Below are positions 24,446 to 25,970 of a stretch of DNA of 25,970 nucleotides, in pieces. This stretch comes from an uncultured Lachnospiraceae bacterium (GTDB taxonomy: Bacteria > Bacillota > Clostridia > Lachnospirales > Lachnospiraceae), in assembly GCA_910578115.1 (NCBI GenBank), contig CAJTPO010000060.1, positions 1 to 25,970 on the forward strand. The letters run 5' to 3'. Position 1 is the first letter of the stretch, and the number at the start of each line of letters is the position of its first letter. The notes beneath the pieces were generated by a model. The model did not search any database, was not told the DNA's origin, and worked only from the letters and a program-made list of their open reading frames with translations. The translations under genes and the position numbers were made by a program.

Positions 24446-25019
24446 TTTATTGGTCAATGAAGGAGATGATTTTGTTTACATTGAGGATATGGAGAAATCT
24501 TTGGAGTTTTCTACAGATGATGGGCATGACCAATATGTTTCGTATCCTTACTTGATTGGAACGGAGAAGCGTGTCTTAAGCCTGTTTGCAGAAGAAATTG
24601 AAAATATGCAGCAAATAGGTGAGATATCTTCAGTGATGGCAGAACGTTTGACAAAAAATTTACCGCAAAAACTAAAAAAGGCACAAATTATTTTTAAAAA
24701 GTATCGCGCAGACAGCGCATTAGGAAGGACGGCTGTTAAATATCCAATTTGTAGCTATGAGCCGTTTAAGCTGGCACCTCGTAATGGCGTGGGCAAATCG
24801 GCAGAGGTAGGATTAGTTGGTAGAGTTGGATATGAGCCAGTAATTCAAATGAATAGCACGCATTCCTGTATGAAGGTATTAGAAGGGAGGCTGCAACAAG
24901 GTGACTTTAGGTACAGTATACCTTCTGTTTTAAGTATTCGCTACGATAATACAGATGATGTGGAAGTTTATAAGGTACGAAGGGCATTTACAGTTGGCAA
25001 GGCGCTTTATAGAGAATGA
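24432..25019 (+). CDS. Probable C-terminal part of the DUF262 gene, separated by a frameshift
   Basis: A 195-codon frame whose only early start is a TTG at 24432, inside the end of the previous frame. Removing one A from the A5 run (24426-24430) joins the frames as SPENLAVYNLLVNEG, which reads smoothly. I therefore infer a single ancestral gene of about 485 codons (23562-25019) with two small lesions. The part has a helical segment (KRVLSLFAEEIENMQQIGEI, KKAQIIFKKYRADSALGR) and a later strand-rich part (FRYSIPSVLSIRYDNTDD). I do not recognise a nuclease motif in it. Its stop overlaps the AGGAGG site of the excisionase gene, so the genes were probably co-transcribed. It could also be an independent gene. 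Confidence 0.55.
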   Translation: MAVYNLLVNEGDDFVYIEDMEKSLEFSTDDGHDQYVSYPYLIGTEKRVLSLFAEEIENMQQIGEISSVMAERLTKNLPQKLKKAQIIFKKYRADSALGRTAVKYPICSYEPFKLAPRNGVGKSAEVGLVGRVGYEPVIQMNSTHSCMKVLEGRLQQGDFRYSIPSVLSIRYDNTDDVEVYKVRRAFTVGKALYRE

Positions 25020-25032
25020 GGAGGAAAATATT

Positions 25033-25224
25033 ATGGCTCAAAAACAAACATGTTTATATTATACTGCGCAGGAGGTTATGGAGATTCTAGGTGTATCGCG
25101 TGCAAAGGCATATAAGGTGGTTAGGGAACTCAACGAGGAGCTGGCGGCAAAAGGCTATATTGTTACGGCGGGTAAAGTCCCCAAGAAGTTTCTGGCAGAG
25201 CGGCTTTACGGGATGACCGTATAA
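25033..25224 (+). CDS. Excisionase-like helix-turn-helix protein
   Basis: A 63-residue protein with AGGAGG (25019-25024) 8 bases before the ATG at 25033. YYTAQEVMEILGVSRAKAYK then VVRELNEELAAKG is an HTH_17/Xis-like winged helix of the kind that sits directly upstream of tyrosine integrases in Firmicutes integrative elements. VPKKFLAERLYG at the end is typical. It would bend DNA at the attachment site and steer the integrase towards excision. The gene itself looks intact although the integrase downstream is broken. Confidence 0.85.
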   Translation: MAQKQTCLYYTAQEVMEILGVSRAKAYKVVRELNEELAAKGYIVTAGKVPKKFLAERLYGMTV

Positions 25225-25230
25225 TTTAAG

Positions 25231-25263
25231 GAATCCCCGGGGATAGGTGTCTCTTGGGGATTC
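25231..25263 (+). repeat. Stem-loop between excisionase and integrase genes
   Basis: GAATCCCC (25231-25238) and GGGGATTC (25256-25263) are perfect 8-bp arms around a 17-base loop that can itself compete for pairing (CCCCGGGG). There is no T-run. It may be a weak terminator or attenuator limiting integrase expression. Confidence 0.6.
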
Positions 25264-25287
25264 TGCTTGTAGGAAGGAAGTGATAAT

Positions 25288-25946
25288 TTGACCGTTTCAA
25301 AAAATGACAAGGGTCTGTGGGATGTCCAGTTTTATTACAAAGATTACAGAGGAAAAAATACCAAAAAACATAAACGCAATTTCAGAACTAAAAAGGAAGC
25401 TGTCGAGTGGGCAAATAAATATATAGACCAGCAGTCTCATAATCTGGATATGGATTTTTCATCTTTCTGGCAGTTGTACAGGGAGGATATGAAGGAGCGT
25501 CTGCGGGAAAATACTGTCCGCACCAAAGATTATATCATGGAATTGAAGGTGCTGCCCTATTTTGGTGACAAAAAAATAACGCAAATTTCGACAGCAGATA
25601 TACGCCGCTGGCAGAACAGTCTTATGAAAGAGGGGTATTCTCCTACTTACTTAAAGATAATCAATAACCAGCTCAGCGCCCTGTTTAATTATGCTGTAAG
25701 TCCAGTAATCCTTGCCAAAAGGCGGGTTCTATGGGCAAAGGGAGAGCGGAAGAAATGCAGTTCTGGACACAGGAAGAATTTGAAGCTTTTATTGATGCCC
25801 TTAAAGACAAGCCTGTTTCTTATTGCGCTTTTATGACTCTGTATTGGACGGGAGTCCGCTTGGGAGAACTGCTGGCGCTTTCCCTTGCTGATTTTGATGC
25901 GGAGAAAAAGACGTTATCCATTACGAAGTCGGGTTTGTCAAGTTAA
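25288..25946 (+). pseudogene. Tyrosine recombinase (Tn916/ICE-type integrase), frameshifted and truncated
   Basis: Translation starts at a TTG at 25288 with AAGGAAG upstream. An N-terminal AP2-like arm-binding domain (GLWDVQFYYKDYRGKNTKKH) is followed by the SAM-like core-binding domain (SSFWQLYREDMKERLRENTV to NNQLSALFNYAV). Right after NYAV the frame shifts; the other frame resumes SNPCQKAGSMGKGRAEEMQF, and about five codons usually found between them are missing. A deletion of roughly 13-14 bases near 25700 fits. The second frame carries the first catalytic Arg in YWTGVRLGELLALSLADFDA and breaks off after LSITKS at 25930, before the HxxR and catalytic Tyr. The enzyme must be inactive. It marks this segment as the end of an old integrative element together with the excisionase. 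Confidence 0.85.
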
Positions 25947-25970
25947 ATGTGTAAGTTTTTTTATTTTTTA
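25931..25970. mobile_element. Possible end of an insertion sequence interrupting the integrase
   Basis: The integrase match stops exactly where GGGTTTGTCAAGTTAAATG begins (25931), followed by an A/T-rich run to the window edge. An abrupt junction with a GGG-starting terminus looks like an IS inverted repeat, perhaps IS256-like. Only 40 bases are visible, so the family is a guess. Confidence 0.35.

Overview
The window looks like chromosomal DNA from a gut-type Clostridia, most likely Lachnospiraceae. Reasons: AGGAGG-type ribosome binding sites, an FMN-riboswitch-controlled ribU, a short divergent flagellin of the kind seen in that family, large secreted Big_2-type surface proteins, and a remnant of an Rpn-like PD-(D/E)XK transposase. 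No rRNA, tRNA or CRISPR array was seen. The species assignment is inference.

Layout. (1) 1-3491, minus strand: a BlaI/MecI-type repressor followed by a very long M56 (BlaR1-type) membrane metalloprotease sensor that runs off the left edge. An inverted repeat and a TACA-N3-TGTA box sit in their promoter. The sensor's long outer domain carries 16 tandem F-x-x (mostly Phe-Asp-Asp) triplets. (2) 3541-6121, plus strand: a stand-alone short flagellin-like gene, then a gene with an N-terminal globular domain, an acidic linker made of 114-bp tandem repeats, and C-terminal Sel1 repeats, closed by a strong terminator. The two upstream regions share a TGACGCTTC(C)GG box. (3) 6176-14166, minus strand: what was probably one giant (about 2,670 residue) secreted surface protein, with signal peptide, acidic linker, FN3-like domains, a short leucine-rich-repeat segment, Big_2 Ig-like domains and about six tandem repeats of roughly 100 residues. 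It is split by a frameshift at a T4 run near 11,512-11,515. (4) 14340-15614: promoter, FMN riboswitch, terminator, ribU (riboflavin ECF S component) and a 19-bp terminator hairpin.

(5) 15,615-19,360 is a degraded, partly AT-rich region. It holds a decayed two-helix membrane protein gene, a hypothetical ORF, a small membrane-anchored acidic protein, a 5'-truncated IS3-family transposase and an inactivated IS630-family fragment. (6) 19,365-23,057 is a complete MacAB-like operon: ABC ATPase, membrane-fusion (HlyD-type) protein, FtsX/MacB-type permease. (7) 23,163-25,970 is mobile-element debris: a PD-(D/E)XK transposase fragment, a perfect 31-bp-arm hairpin, a DUF262 gene apparently broken by two frameshifts, an intact excisionase-like gene, and a tyrosine integrase broken by an internal deletion and cut off by what looks like the end of another insertion sequence.

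Regions 1-4 and 6 mostly concern the cell surface: sensing (BlaI/M56), surface or secreted proteins (flagellin-like, giant repeat protein), export (MacAB-like) and vitamin uptake (RibU). Nothing here is a clearly complete new system. The best leads are the Phe-Asp-Asp repeat sensor, the solitary flagellin-like protein with its divergently oriented BlaI/M56 pair, the unassigned repeats of the giant surface protein, and the long perfect hairpin at 23,422-23,488.
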